Shown: positions 6,907 through 15,656, numbered from the stretch's first letter. The stretch: DNA of 40,776 nt from 14-2 sp963628035 (GCA_963628035.1 CAVGED010000008.1:1-40776), one strand, 5' to 3'. The notes: generated from the sequence alone by a model not told the origin. A program made the numbers and translations.

Positions 6907-7791
6907 ATGAAGGAACAGGTATTAGCTGTCCAGCGGATGCAGGACTACATTGAAAAGAACAAAGCGGAGGAAATCAGCCTGTCCGATCTTGCGCGGGTAT
7001 CGCTGTTTTCCCCTTGGTATGCCTATCGGCTGTTTCGTGACTGCCTCGGTCTGACGCCGACCGAGTATATCCGCAAATATCGGCTCACGCAGGCGGCAAA
7101 GCAGCGGCAAAGCGGCGATGTCAAGGTCATTGACGCGGCCTACAATGCCGGGTTTAACAATGTGGACACTTTCACGCGGGCGTTTTACCGGGAGTTCGGC
7201 ATGAATCCCAGCGACTACATGAAGCATCCTGTGCCGGTCACACTATTCATTCCTTACGGCGTAAAATACCGTGAACTGAGAAAGGAGTCAATCGACGTGT
7301 CCAACATTCAACCTATTTTCATACAGACCATCCGTAAGCCGGAACGTCTGTGTATCATCAAGCGGGCTGTCCACGCAGAGGACTACTTCCCGTATTGCGA
7401 GGAGGTTAGCTGCGATGTGTGGGGCATCCTCATGAGCATGAAATCCCTCTGTGGAGAGCCAGTGTCCATGTGGCTGCCGCCAAAGTACAAAAAGCCCGAT
7501 ACTTCCACCTATGTGCAGGGTGTGGAGGTCGAAACCGGCTACATGGGTATTGTTCCCGAAGGGTTTGATACCATTCATTTGCCGGAGGCGGAGTATCTGA
7601 TGTTCCAGGGACAGCCCTTCCGGGAGGAGGATTACTGCGAAGCCATTCGCACCGTACAGTATGCGATGGACAACTATGATCCGTCTGTCATCGGTTATCA
7701 GTGGGATGACGAGAATCCGCGCATCCAGTTAGAGCCACGCGGCCAGCGCGGCTATATCGAGCTGCGGGCAGTCAGGAGGATTCAGGAATGA
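6907..7791 (+). CDS. AraC-family regulator with GyrI-like domain
   Basis: This 294-residue protein has an N-terminal AraC/XylS double helix-turn-helix (residues about 5-105: SLSDLARVSLFSPWYAYRLF, then AYNAGFNNVDTFTRAFYREFG). A C-terminal GyrI-like domain (from about 130) is of the kind that binds hydrophobic drugs in Rob and BmrR. It is a plausible activator of the two ABC exporter genes that follow; its stop overlaps the ATPase start (ATGA). ATG 6907 is preferred over TTG 6898 because the AAGGAG site is properly spaced for 6907. It appears complete. Confidence 0.88.
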   Translation: MKEQVLAVQRMQDYIEKNKAEEISLSDLARVSLFSPWYAYRLFRDCLGLTPTEYIRKYRLTQAAKQRQSGDVKVIDAAYNAGFNNVDTFTRAFYREFGMNPSDYMKHPVPVTLFIPYGVKYRELRKESIDVSNIQPIFIQTIRKPERLCIIKRAVHAEDYFPYCEEVSCDVWGILMSMKSLCGEPVSMWLPPKYKKPDTSTYVQGVEVETGYMGIVPEGFDTIHLPEAEYLMFQGQPFREEDYCEAIRTVQYAMDNYDPSVIGYQWDDENPRIQLEPRGQRGYIELRAVRRIQE

Positions 7792-8510
7792 GAGAAGCAA
7801 TTTTGGTAGAAGGGCTTACCAAAGCCTATGATGGAAAAACGGTGGTCGATCATCTGAACCTCTCAGTGCCAAGCGGTACGGTATTCGGTCTGCTCGGCGC
7901 CAATGGTGCCGGAAAAAGCACCACGATTGAGTGTATGCTCGGCACAAAACAGGCGGATGCGGGGACGGTACGCTTATTGGGACAAGACCCGAAAAAGCAC
8001 CGCCGCGCGCTTTTTGAACGCATCGGTGTGCAGTTTCAAGAGGGAGACTATCAGAAAGAAATCAAGGTTTCCGAGCTTTGCGAGGAAACCGCAAGCCTTT
8101 ACCGTAAGCCTGCCGATTGGCACACGCTGTGTGAGCAGTTCGGTATCGGTGATAAGGCAAACACATCGGTCAAAAGTCTCTCCGGCGGTGAGCGGCAGCG
8201 GCTTTTTATTGTGCTGGCGTTGATCCCGCAGCCGGAGCTTGTGTTTCTTGATGAGCTGACCACCGGCCTTGACGCAAAGGCCCGGCGCGGTGTGTGGAAA
8301 ACACTGGAATCCCTGAAAGAACGGGGCCTTACGATTTTCCTGACTTCTCACTTTATGGATGAAGTGGAAGCATTGTGCGATGAAATCTGCATTTTGAAAA
8401 AGGGTACTCCCGTTTTTCGTGGAACCGTGGAGCAGGCAAAGACCCAATGCGGCTGCGAACATTTCGAGGATGCCTATTTGCAGCTTTCGGATGAGGAGGT
8501 GGACGCATGA
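7788..8510 (+). CDS. ABC transporter ATP-binding protein (drug exporter type)
   Basis: This 240-residue nucleotide-binding domain has Walker A GANGAGKST (37-45), signature LSGGERQR (from 131), Walker B LVFLDE (151-156) and a D-loop TGLD. The H-loop reads LTSH. It belongs to the CcmA/DrrA-like class that pairs with ABC-2 membrane proteins to export drugs or lipids. It is translationally coupled at both ends (ATGA overlaps with the AraC gene and the permease gene), so the three genes form one operon. All catalytic motifs are present. Confidence 0.92.
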   Translation: MREAILVEGLTKAYDGKTVVDHLNLSVPSGTVFGLLGANGAGKSTTIECMLGTKQADAGTVRLLGQDPKKHRRALFERIGVQFQEGDYQKEIKVSELCEETASLYRKPADWHTLCEQFGIGDKANTSVKSLSGGERQRLFIVLALIPQPELVFLDELTTGLDAKARRGVWKTLESLKERGLTIFLTSHFMDEVEALCDEICILKKGTPVFRGTVEQAKTQCGCEHFEDAYLQLSDEEVDA

Positions 8511-9247
8511 AACGCTTTTTAACTTTTCTGAAAACGGAGCTGAAGCTCAGCCTGCGGGATATGAATATGGTGATCTTCGCTGTCATCATGCCGCTTGTAA
8601 TCTTCATTATCCTTGGCATCATTTACGGCACAAAGCCCGCCTATGACGGCGCGGACTATACATTCTTGGAGCAGTCTTTCGGAGCTGTCAGCGCGGTTGC
8701 TATTTGCGCAAGTGGACTCATGGGTCTGCCGTTGGCCGTATCGGGCTTACGAGAGATGAAGATTCTCAAGCGGCTGCGTGTCACGCCGGTCAGCCCTGTG
8801 CTCATTCTCGGCGCTGAGCTGGCGATGTATGCCGTCTACTGTGCCGTGTCCCTTGCGACACTGTCGGTTGCGGCGCTTTTGTGGGGAGTACGGCTGCACG
8901 GCTCACTTCTCGCTTTTCTTGGGAGCTGGGCGCTTACCATGCTCTCAACGCAATCCATCGGTATGCTGGCAGGCGGCGTGGCGAAGGACACCAAGCAGGC
9001 TAGCGTCATTGCCTCGATCCTCTATTTCCCCATGCTGATCTTTTCCGGCACAACGCTGCCGATTGAGGTCATGCCAAAGGCAATGCAGAAAATCGTCAGC
9101 TTTTTCCCGCTGACGCAGGGGCTTACTATGATGAAGAATACTTTTCTGGGTATCGACTTGGGAAGCATTCTGTTACCGATTTGTGTGATGCTTGGAGTTA
9201 CTGCGCTCTGCACTGTCCTCGCTGTACGCTTCTTCCGGTGGGAATAG
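8507..9247 (+). CDS. ABC-2 type permease
   Basis: This 246-residue membrane protein has about six hydrophobic segments (for example VIFAVIMPLVIFIILGIIYG near residue 25). A conserved ABC-2 core follows, with ILKRLRVTPVSP, where cytoplasmic coupling residues lie, and the FPMLIFSGTTLPIEVMP loop. It forms the channel for the ATPase encoded upstream, with which it overlaps by four bases. The AraC regulator with its drug-sensing domain suggests export of an amphipathic compound; the substrate is unknown. Confidence 0.9.
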   Translation: MKRFLTFLKTELKLSLRDMNMVIFAVIMPLVIFIILGIIYGTKPAYDGADYTFLEQSFGAVSAVAICASGLMGLPLAVSGLREMKILKRLRVTPVSPVLILGAELAMYAVYCAVSLATLSVAALLWGVRLHGSLLAFLGSWALTMLSTQSIGMLAGGVAKDTKQASVIASILYFPMLIFSGTTLPIEVMPKAMQKIVSFFPLTQGLTMMKNTFLGIDLGSILLPICVMLGVTALCTVLAVRFFRWE

Positions 9248-9274
9248 GATATGGCATATTCATGTATTCCGCTA

Positions 9275-9346
9275 TTTTTGAAATTTCAAAAAAGGCCTTG
9301 ACAAGTAATCGCTCGGTTGCTATAGTTATAGTAACCGAACGGTTAC
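9275..9346 (+). promoter_or_regulatory. TetR promoter with several palindromes
   Basis: TTGACA (9298-9303) and TATAGT (9321-9326) are spaced by 17 bp. A perfect 16-bp palindrome, GTAACCGAACGGTTAC, covers 9331-9346 around the transcription start. A wider imperfect dyad (CGGTT...AACCG, 9314-9337) overlaps the -10 box. Upstream lies an AT-rich 18-bp palindrome, TTTTTGAAATTTCAAAAA (9275-9292). The GTAACCG/CGGTTAC dyads are the likely operator of the TetR protein at 9368. Confidence 0.78.
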
Positions 9347-9367
9347 AAAGAATTAAGGAGTGAGATC

Positions 9368-10000
9368 ATGGCCGGAGATACAAAGAAACGGATTTTAGAA
9401 ACAGCACTTGAGCTGTTTGCGCAAAGCGGTTACTTGGGAACCTCTATGAGTGATATTGCAAAGCAGTTAGGAATTACAAAAGGTGCTTTGTATAAGCACT
9501 ATACAAGCAAACAGGAGATCTTAGATAGTATCGTGGAGCGGATGAACAAAATGGACTATGAGCGCGCCGAAGAATATGAAATGCCTGAAACGGAGCCTGA
9601 CGGCTTTGCGGAAGCCTATATGCACACGCCGATTGAAAAAATCCGTGCATACAGCATGGCGCAGTTTGACCATTGGACGAAAGAGCATTTCTCCTCAAAC
9701 TTTCGGAAGATGCTGACGCTGGAGCAATACCGTGATCCGAAGCTCGCACAGCTTTATCAGGATTATCTTGCGACCGGTCCTACCGAGTATATGGCAGCAA
9801 TTTTTCGAAGGTTGACGGATTCTGATGAGTCGGCCATGCAGCTTGCTTTGGAGTTTTACGGGCCGATGTTCCTGCTTTACAGTGTCTATGACGGCACGGA
9901 CAAAAAGGAGACCGTTGCACCGCTGCTGGATGCTCATATCGACCGCTTTTTTGCGAAGATCGAATCCGGCTACAGAAAGTCAGGAATATCATTAACATAA
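9368..10000 (+). CDS. TetR-family transcriptional regulator
   Basis: This 210-residue protein has a canonical TetR DNA-binding domain: ILETALELFAQSGYLGTSM, SDIAKQLGITKGALYKHYTSK at residues about 8-52. A helical ligand-binding domain rich in aromatic residues follows. AAGGAG at 9355-9360 supports the ATG. It lies downstream of an ABC-2 exporter operon but has its own promoter, so it may control itself and possibly the exporter. It looks complete, and its recognition helix differs from those of the TetR proteins at 2805 and 10098. Confidence 0.9.
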   Translation: MAGDTKKRILETALELFAQSGYLGTSMSDIAKQLGITKGALYKHYTSKQEILDSIVERMNKMDYERAEEYEMPETEPDGFAEAYMHTPIEKIRAYSMAQFDHWTKEHFSSNFRKMLTLEQYRDPKLAQLYQDYLATGPTEYMAAIFRRLTDSDESAMQLALEFYGPMFLLYSVYDGTDKKETVAPLLDAHIDRFFAKIESGYRKSGISLT

Positions 10001-10022
10001 GTAAGTGTTCGCACATAATCTC

Positions 10023-10082
10023 TTGACGCGCGTGCCTTCTCGTGATAAAATAACGCTATGTTATTAATAACAAGCTGTTATT
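10023..10082 (+). promoter_or_regulatory. Promoter with two abutting 17-bp palindromic operators
   Basis: TTGACG (10023-10028) and TAAAAT (10046-10051) are separated by 17 bp. Directly over and after the -10 box are two palindromes of equal length placed end to end: AATAACGCTATGTTATT (10049-10065) and AATAACAAGCTGTTATT (10066-10082). Both have AATAAC/GTTATT arms with different centres. This is a textbook tandem operator for two repressor dimers, very probably the TetR encoded at 10098. Confidence 0.82.
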
Positions 10083-10097
10083 GTTGAGGTGAATATT

Positions 10098-10697
10098 ATG
10101 TCTGCAATCAAAAAAATCTCAAGGGAAGCGATTCTTGACGCAGCAGTGGATGTGCTGCGCGACGGGGGCTTTTCGGCGATCAACGCCCGCAGTGTGGCAA
10201 AGAAGCTGGGCTGCTCCACACAGCCGATCTATCTGTCGTTTCGGAATATGGACGAGCTGAAAACGGCCCTGACGGAACGTGCAATTGAGATGCACACACA
10301 GCGTGTGCGCGATTCTTTGCGCTCACATGAGGGAAATGACAGCCGTTACAGTAGCTACGGAATGGGTTTTGTGCAGTTTGCTGCGCAGGAAAGGCAACTA
10401 TTTCGCTGGCTCTATCTGGAGGGGGAGCAGTTTGGATCGTATCAGCATGATGTGTTGCTGCAGGAAGCCATCCAGTCAATCGTAGATGAGTACGGCTACA
10501 GCGAAGAGATCGCCTGCAAGTTTCATCAGGACATGACATACTATTCCTATGGACTTGCGATCCTTGCCAATACCGGCCATCTGCACCTGACGGACACTGA
10601 GCTGCGTGAGGCATTCCGGCGGGAATTTTGCGCACTGATCGCAATTTATGGGAAACCGACAACGTTGCCGGAGTTTGCACGGAAGGCAGGCGGGTAA
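10098..10697 (+). CDS. TetR-family transcriptional regulator
   Basis: This 199-residue regulator has an N-terminal helix-turn-helix (residues about 8-52: AILDAAVDVLRDGGFSAINA, then LGCSTQPIYLSF) and a helical C-terminal domain. Residue patterns such as INAR, CSTQP and FRWLY...EQF parallel the TetR at 2805, so the two are probably paralogues. ATG 10098 is preferred to GTG 10089 because GAGGTGA (10086-10092) precedes it. It may also control the ABC exporter genes 100 bp downstream. Confidence 0.88.
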   Translation: MSAIKKISREAILDAAVDVLRDGGFSAINARSVAKKLGCSTQPIYLSFRNMDELKTALTERAIEMHTQRVRDSLRSHEGNDSRYSSYGMGFVQFAAQERQLFRWLYLEGEQFGSYQHDVLLQEAIQSIVDEYGYSEEIACKFHQDMTYYSYGLAILANTGHLHLTDTELREAFRREFCALIAIYGKPTTLPEFARKAGG

Positions 10698-10797
10698 TCT
10701 CGTTGCTCAGTAGGTATAATGACGAGGTAGATTTTATAATAATATAAAGACTGAACGCTATAAAAATCTGTAATAAATGAGAAGAAGGAGCATAACG

Positions 10798-11511
10798 ATG
10801 CTGAACATTGAACATTTAACAAAAAACTATGGTGAAAAAAAGGCCGTGGATGATCTGAACCTGCATATTCTGCCCGGCGAGATCTATGGCTTTATCGGCC
10901 ATAATGGCGCGGGTAAGACTACAACACTGAAATCCGTTGTGGGAATCCTGCAGTTTGATGCCGGGGAGATCATGATCGACGGTAAGTCCATCAAGGAGGA
11001 TCCGCTTGCCTGCAAACAGGAGATTGCCTATATCCCCGACAATCCCGATCTGTATGATTTTATGACGGGCATCAAGTATCTCAACTTTATTGCAGATATC
11101 TTTGGCGTCAGTGCCGGTGACCGGCAGACACGTATCCGGGATTATGCGGAGCGGTTTGAGCTGACAGCCGATCTGGCGCAGCCCATCGTGGCGTATTCCC
11201 ACGGTATGAAGCAGAAGCTGGCCATCATTGCGGCATGGCTTCATGATCCGAAGCTTATTATCATGGATGAACCCTTTGTCGGTCTTGACCCCAAGGCTTC
11301 CCACCTGCTCAAGGGCATGATGCGGGAGGTGTGCGATGCAGGCGGAGCCATCTTCTTCTCCACACATGTCCTTGAAGTGGCAGAGAAGCTCTGCGACAAG
11401 GTGGCTATTATCAAGAATGGAAGACTCATCCGTTCCGGCACCATGGAGGAGGTCAAGGGCGATGACTCTCTGGAGGAAGTATTCCTGGAACTGGAGGGAG
11501 AATCATGCTGA
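10798..11511 (+). CDS. ABC transporter ATP-binding protein
   Basis: This 237-residue nucleotide-binding domain has Walker A GHNGAGKT (34-41), Walker B LIIMDEP and D-loop GLD. The signature is YSHGM (133-137) rather than LSGGQ, a degenerate form seen in some EcsA/YtrB-type exporters. ATG 10798 (AAGGAG at 10785-10790) is preferred to an in-frame ATG at 10777. The end overlaps the permease start by seven bases. A TATAAT-like box at 10715-10720 and another at 10735-10740 lie upstream without clear -35 boxes. The substrate is unknown. Confidence 0.9.
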   Translation: MLNIEHLTKNYGEKKAVDDLNLHILPGEIYGFIGHNGAGKTTTLKSVVGILQFDAGEIMIDGKSIKEDPLACKQEIAYIPDNPDLYDFMTGIKYLNFIADIFGVSAGDRQTRIRDYAERFELTADLAQPIVAYSHGMKQKLAIIAAWLHDPKLIIMDEPFVGLDPKASHLLKGMMREVCDAGGAIFFSTHVLEVAEKLCDKVAIIKNGRLIRSGTMEEVKGDDSLEEVFLELEGESC

Positions 11512-13106
11512 AAATTCTGTTACAGAAACAGCTGGCGGAGATCTTTCGCAGCTACTTCTACGATGCAAAGAAGAACAAGGCGCGTTCCAAGGGTGCAACA
11601 ATCGCCTACATAGTTTTGTTCGTTGTACTTATGATTGGTATTCTCGGCGGTATGTTTACATTTCTGTCGCTCTCGCTTTGTGGCGCGATGGCGCAGGCAG
11701 GCATGGACTGGCTGTATTTTGCGCTGATGGGACTGCTGGCAGTGCTGCTGGGAGCCTTCGGCAGCGTGTTTAATACCTATTCAGGACTTTATCTTGCCAA
11801 GGACAACGATCTGCTGCTCTCCATGCCGATTCCGGTCAATGTGATCATGGTCTCACGGCTGCTGGGGGTATATCTCATGGGGCTTATGTACTCCGGTGTG
11901 GTGATCCTGCCGGCGGTGATCGTTTATTGGGTTACTGTTTCAGCAAATGCAGGGGCGATCATCGGTTCCCTGCTTCTGGTGATTTTGATCTCCGTGTTTG
12001 TGCTGACGCTTTCCTGCGCACTGGGATGGGTGGTCGCAAAGGTCAGCTTAAAATTAAAGAATAAGAGTTTTATTACGGTGGTGATTTCCCTGCTGTTCAT
12101 TGGGGCATATTATTTCTTCTACTTCAAGGCACAGACCATCATCAGCGATCTGATTGCAAATGCGGCTGTTTACGGTACGAAGATCAAGGGTGCGGCTTAT
12201 CCTGTCTATCTCTTTGGCAGGGTGGGTGTCGGCGATGTAGCAGCGATGCTGATTGTTACGGCAGTCGTACTGCTTCTGTTTGGGCTGATGTGGACATTGA
12301 TCTCCCGCAGTTTCATAAAGATCGCCACAGCCTCGGGCCGTACGGAAAGGAAAGTATACCGGGAAACCGCTGCGAAGCAGGGAAGCGTTGGCAGCGCGCT
12401 GCTGGCAAAGGAATTTGGGCGCTTTACCTCCAGCCCCAACTATATGCTCAACTGTGGGCTGGGTGTCTTTCTGCTGCCGATCAGTGGCATTGTGCTTCTG
12501 TGGAAGGGCAGAGACTTTATTGAGATAATGAATCTCGTGTTTGACGGAAGGACAGGAAGTGTCCCGCTGCTGCTCTGTGCGGCAGCCTGCATGCTGGCAT
12601 CCATGAACGATATGGCAGCACCCTCTGTGTCACTGGAGGGAAAGAATCTGTGGCTGGTGCAATCTCTTCCGGTAACGCCGTGGCAGGTACTCCGCGCGAA
12701 GCTGTCCGTGCAGCTTCTTTTGACCGGAATACCGATGCTGTTCTGCCTGGTGTGTATGGCCATTGTTTATCCGTTCACTCCGGTGGAATTGCTGTTCGCA
12801 GTAATCGTTCTGCTGCTCTATGTGCTGTTTATGGCGCTGTTGGGGCTGTTCCTGGGACTTGAAATGCCGAATCTTACATGGACCAACGAGATCACACCCA
12901 TCAAGCAGAGCATGGGCGTCCTGCTCGCTCTGTTTGGCGGATTTCTGTATACGATACTGCTCTGCATCGGATTTCTGGGACTGCCCGGCTGGAGGCTTGG
13001 TTTTCCGGGATACATGGGATGTTTTGCAGCGGTGACGCTGGCGCTGTGTGCGGTGCTGTACCTGTGGCTGAGAAAGAAGGGCTGTGCCCGGTTTGCATCC
13101 TTGTAA
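11505..13106 (+). CDS. Large ABC exporter permease
   Basis: This 533-residue membrane protein has roughly 12 predicted segments, arranged as two halves separated by a hydrophilic stretch (SFIKIATASGRTERKVYRE near 265-285). The size and pattern fit the putative permeases that pair with EcsA/YtrB-type ATPases in Firmicutes. Its coding start lies inside the ATPase gene, so the two are translationally coupled. No signal peptide or catalytic domain is visible, and the reading frame appears whole. The transported compound cannot be predicted. Confidence 0.85.
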   Translation: MLKILLQKQLAEIFRSYFYDAKKNKARSKGATIAYIVLFVVLMIGILGGMFTFLSLSLCGAMAQAGMDWLYFALMGLLAVLLGAFGSVFNTYSGLYLAKDNDLLLSMPIPVNVIMVSRLLGVYLMGLMYSGVVILPAVIVYWVTVSANAGAIIGSLLLVILISVFVLTLSCALGWVVAKVSLKLKNKSFITVVISLLFIGAYYFFYFKAQTIISDLIANAAVYGTKIKGAAYPVYLFGRVGVGDVAAMLIVTAVVLLLFGLMWTLISRSFIKIATASGRTERKVYRETAAKQGSVGSALLAKEFGRFTSSPNYMLNCGLGVFLLPISGIVLLWKGRDFIEIMNLVFDGRTGSVPLLLCAAACMLASMNDMAAPSVSLEGKNLWLVQSLPVTPWQVLRAKLSVQLLLTGIPMLFCLVCMAIVYPFTPVELLFAVIVLLLYVLFMALLGLFLGLEMPNLTWTNEITPIKQSMGVLLALFGGFLYTILLCIGFLGLPGWRLGFPGYMGCFAAVTLALCAVLYLWLRKKGCARFASL

Positions 13107-13154
13107 AAAGGCAAAACGAAGAAAAGGGTACTAAGAAATAGGAGAAAAAATCTT

Positions 13155-14621
13155 ATGGACTTGCAGTCTTTGAAAAAGCAGTTGACAGCGCAATTTTACC
13201 GAGGAAATCTGCTCATCTTCTCTCTGGCTGTGTTCGCAGCACTTGCCGGTGGTTCACTGAATCTTATTGTCTCGTGGATCATGCAGCAGCTCATTGACGC
13301 AGCCTCCGGCATACCGGGTGCGTTGTCCCTCGGAACGCTGGCAAAGCTAACCGGCGGCTTTGTTCTCCTGTGTGCGGCATTTTTCCTGCTGAAGTATGCT
13401 TCCGAGCCACGCTTTATCGAAAGAGGCATGCGGCAGTACAAGGATTTTGCTTTTCGGAAGCTCACCGAAAAAAGCATCTCGTCCTTCCGTGAGGAGAGCA
13501 CGGCAGCTTACCTTTCCGCGCTGACCAACGATGCCGGAAGCATTGAGGCGGACTATCTTTCCCAGCAGCTCTCAGTTATCACCAAGGTGGTAACATTTTT
13601 CGGTGCACTGGCTATGATGCTCTGGTATTCACCGCTGCTGACAGCAGTCGCGGTGGGCGTGACGGCGTTGCCTCTGGCTGCGTCCCTGCTGACGGGAAAT
13701 CAGCTGCAGGCGGCAGAACGGCGGGTCTCTGACCGGAACCGGGACTTTACTGCCGCACTGACCGACTGTCTCAGCGGCTTTACCGTGGTCAAGACCTTCA
13801 AGGCGGAGAAGGAGATCTTTTCCCTGTTTGCCGAAAACAACCGGGCGCTGGAAGGCGAAAAGTTCAGCCGACGAAGGCTCAAGGTGCTGGTAGGTATGAT
13901 CGGCGCAGTGACCGGGGTGATCGCTCAGCTGGGGGTTTTCCTCGTGGGTGCATGGCTTGCGCTGGCAGGGCGGGGACTCACGGCGGGTACCGTGATCCTG
14001 TTTGTAAATCTGATGAATTTCATGATCGAACCTGTTGCAGAGCTGCCTGCACTGCTGGCGGGACGCCAGGCTACGCTGGGGCAGATATTTCTTGATGGTA
14101 CAGAGCTGCGGAATATCACGCCGGAATCCCTTTATGAAATGATGTCAGTGATCCAGCAGAACGTGTTCGTATTCAATGCATCCATCAAAGATAATGTTTC
14201 CATGTTCCGGGAATTCCCACAGCGAGAGTTGGACGAAGCAATCCGGCACGCGCATCTGAGCGAGCTGCTCGCTGAGCGCGGGGAAGGCTACCTCTGCGGT
14301 GAAAACGGCAGTGGACTTTCCGGCGGTGAAAAGCAGCGAATCTCCATCGCCCGGAGCCTTCTCAAGAAGTCCTCCGTCCTGCTGGCCGACGAGGTGACGG
14401 CAGCGCTGGATGCACAGACCGCCCATCAGGTTTCCGGCGATATTCTTGACCTTCACGGGATGACCCGCATCGTCGTGACGCACACGCTGGAAGAAGCTCT
14501 GTTGCGGCAGTATGACGGTATCCTTGTCTTGAAGAACGGAGAGATTACCGAAGCCGGCAGCTTTGATGAGCTGATGGCGAAAAAGGGCTATTTCTATGCA
14601 CTGTATACCGTCTCGCAGTAG
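13155..14621 (+). CDS. ABC half-exporter lacking Walker A
   Basis: This 488-residue protein is a fused membrane/ATPase half-transporter of the MsbA/LmrA type. Six membrane helices occupy residues about 18-295. The ATPase part retains the Q-loop region (SVIQQNVFVF), signature LSGGEKQR (from 388), Walker B VLLADE and the switch histidine VVTHT. At about residue 309 the sequence passes straight from LLAGRQATLG to QIFLDGTELRN. The linker, A-loop and Walker A P-loop normally lie there, so some 90 residues are missing, which agrees with the usual family length of 570-600. The frame is intact, but the protein should not bind ATP normally. GGAGA at 13141 is the ribosome binding site. Confidence 0.85.
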   Translation: MDLQSLKKQLTAQFYRGNLLIFSLAVFAALAGGSLNLIVSWIMQQLIDAASGIPGALSLGTLAKLTGGFVLLCAAFFLLKYASEPRFIERGMRQYKDFAFRKLTEKSISSFREESTAAYLSALTNDAGSIEADYLSQQLSVITKVVTFFGALAMMLWYSPLLTAVAVGVTALPLAASLLTGNQLQAAERRVSDRNRDFTAALTDCLSGFTVVKTFKAEKEIFSLFAENNRALEGEKFSRRRLKVLVGMIGAVTGVIAQLGVFLVGAWLALAGRGLTAGTVILFVNLMNFMIEPVAELPALLAGRQATLGQIFLDGTELRNITPESLYEMMSVIQQNVFVFNASIKDNVSMFREFPQRELDEAIRHAHLSELLAERGEGYLCGENGSGLSGGEKQRISIARSLLKKSSVLLADEVTAALDAQTAHQVSGDILDLHGMTRIVVTHTLEEALLRQYDGILVLKNGEITEAGSFDELMAKKGYFYALYTVSQ

Positions 14622-14714
14622 CGCAGAGGCAAAGAATGTGTACTTCCGCTGTACCGGAAAGTCTCATGGAATGCGTATTGAAAAACATACAAAAGATGGA
14701 TGGAGGGAACGATT

Positions 14715-15632
14715 GTGAAATCGAAATCAAGATTTCAAACTGCCCGGCGCGTTCTGGTCTTCTGGACGCTGTTTATCGGGGTTGGCGCAGTGGCGGGAGC
14801 GGCTGGGATGCTGCTTGACCCCACCGGGAAAGCAATGGGTATGGATGCCATGCTGCCCTATTTTCAAGTGCTGCCCTTTGCGGAGGTCGTATTTCAAAAC
14901 CTCACCTTTTCCGGCTATGCGCTGCTGATCGTGAATGGCCTGACCAATTTAACAGCGGCAGGGCTGCTGCTGGCAAAGAAGAATTCCGGCGTTGTGATGG
15001 GCGGTATCTTCGGCGTGACGCTGATGCTGTGGATCTGCATCCAGTTCTATATGTTCCCGCCAAACTTCATGTCCACGATTTACTTCATGTTCGGCTTTGC
15101 GCAGGCGGCTACCGGCTATGCAGCATGGGTGTTTGCAAAGCAGGAGGAATTTCGGGTGGATATTGCCGACTATCCCAACATCGGGACGAATCCCGAACGG
15201 CTGGTGGTATTCTTTTCACGCATGGGCTATGTGAGAAGGCAAGCCTATGAGGAGGCAAATCGGACGGGTGCAGCAGTTTATGAGATCAAATCCACCGAAC
15301 GGACAGAAGGTACGCCTGGCTTCTGGTGGTGTGGGCGTTACGGTATGCACAAATGGGCTATGCCCATTGAGCAGGTAGATATCGATCTTTCGCGCTATAA
15401 CCATGTGACTATCTGCTCCCCTATCTGGGTGTTTGCTCTCGCCGCGCCGGTGCGCAGCTTTTGCGCTCAAGCGGCAGGGAAGATCAAGGAGGCCGATTAC
15501 ATTCTTGTACATCACCAGAAGAACAACTACGAGAACGCTGCCGCTGAGATGGATAAGCTGCTGGGTATTAAGCATACCGAGCTGCGCAGCGTGCAGTGCA
15601 GAATGGGAACATACAAAACAAGGGAGTTATGA
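14715..15632 (+). CDS. Membrane-anchored flavodoxin-like protein
   Basis: This 305-residue protein has about four N-terminal membrane segments (residues about 10-150) followed by a flavodoxin-like domain (about 160-300). The domain begins LVVFFSRMGYVRRQAYEEA, where the phosphate-binding loop of FMN is expected, and continues with CSPIWVFALAAPVRSF and YILVHHQKN. Such proteins probably carry FMN at the inner face of the membrane. GTG 14715 is chosen over ATG 14700 because GGAGGG (14702-14707) is correctly spaced for it. It lies 93 bp after the damaged ABC gene and is the last gene of the accessory region. Confidence 0.78.
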   Translation: MKSKSRFQTARRVLVFWTLFIGVGAVAGAAGMLLDPTGKAMGMDAMLPYFQVLPFAEVVFQNLTFSGYALLIVNGLTNLTAAGLLLAKKNSGVVMGGIFGVTLMLWICIQFYMFPPNFMSTIYFMFGFAQAATGYAAWVFAKQEEFRVDIADYPNIGTNPERLVVFFSRMGYVRRQAYEEANRTGAAVYEIKSTERTEGTPGFWWCGRYGMHKWAMPIEQVDIDLSRYNHVTICSPIWVFALAAPVRSFCAQAAGKIKEADYILVHHQKNNYENAAAEMDKLLGIKHTELRSVQCRMGTYKTREL

Positions 15633-15656
15633 CGGATGTATATGCAAACGATTCAT

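Noticed and set aside
10180..10815. 211-codon open frame on the minus strand
   Set aside because: It overlaps a complete TetR gene and its intergenic region and encodes no known pattern.
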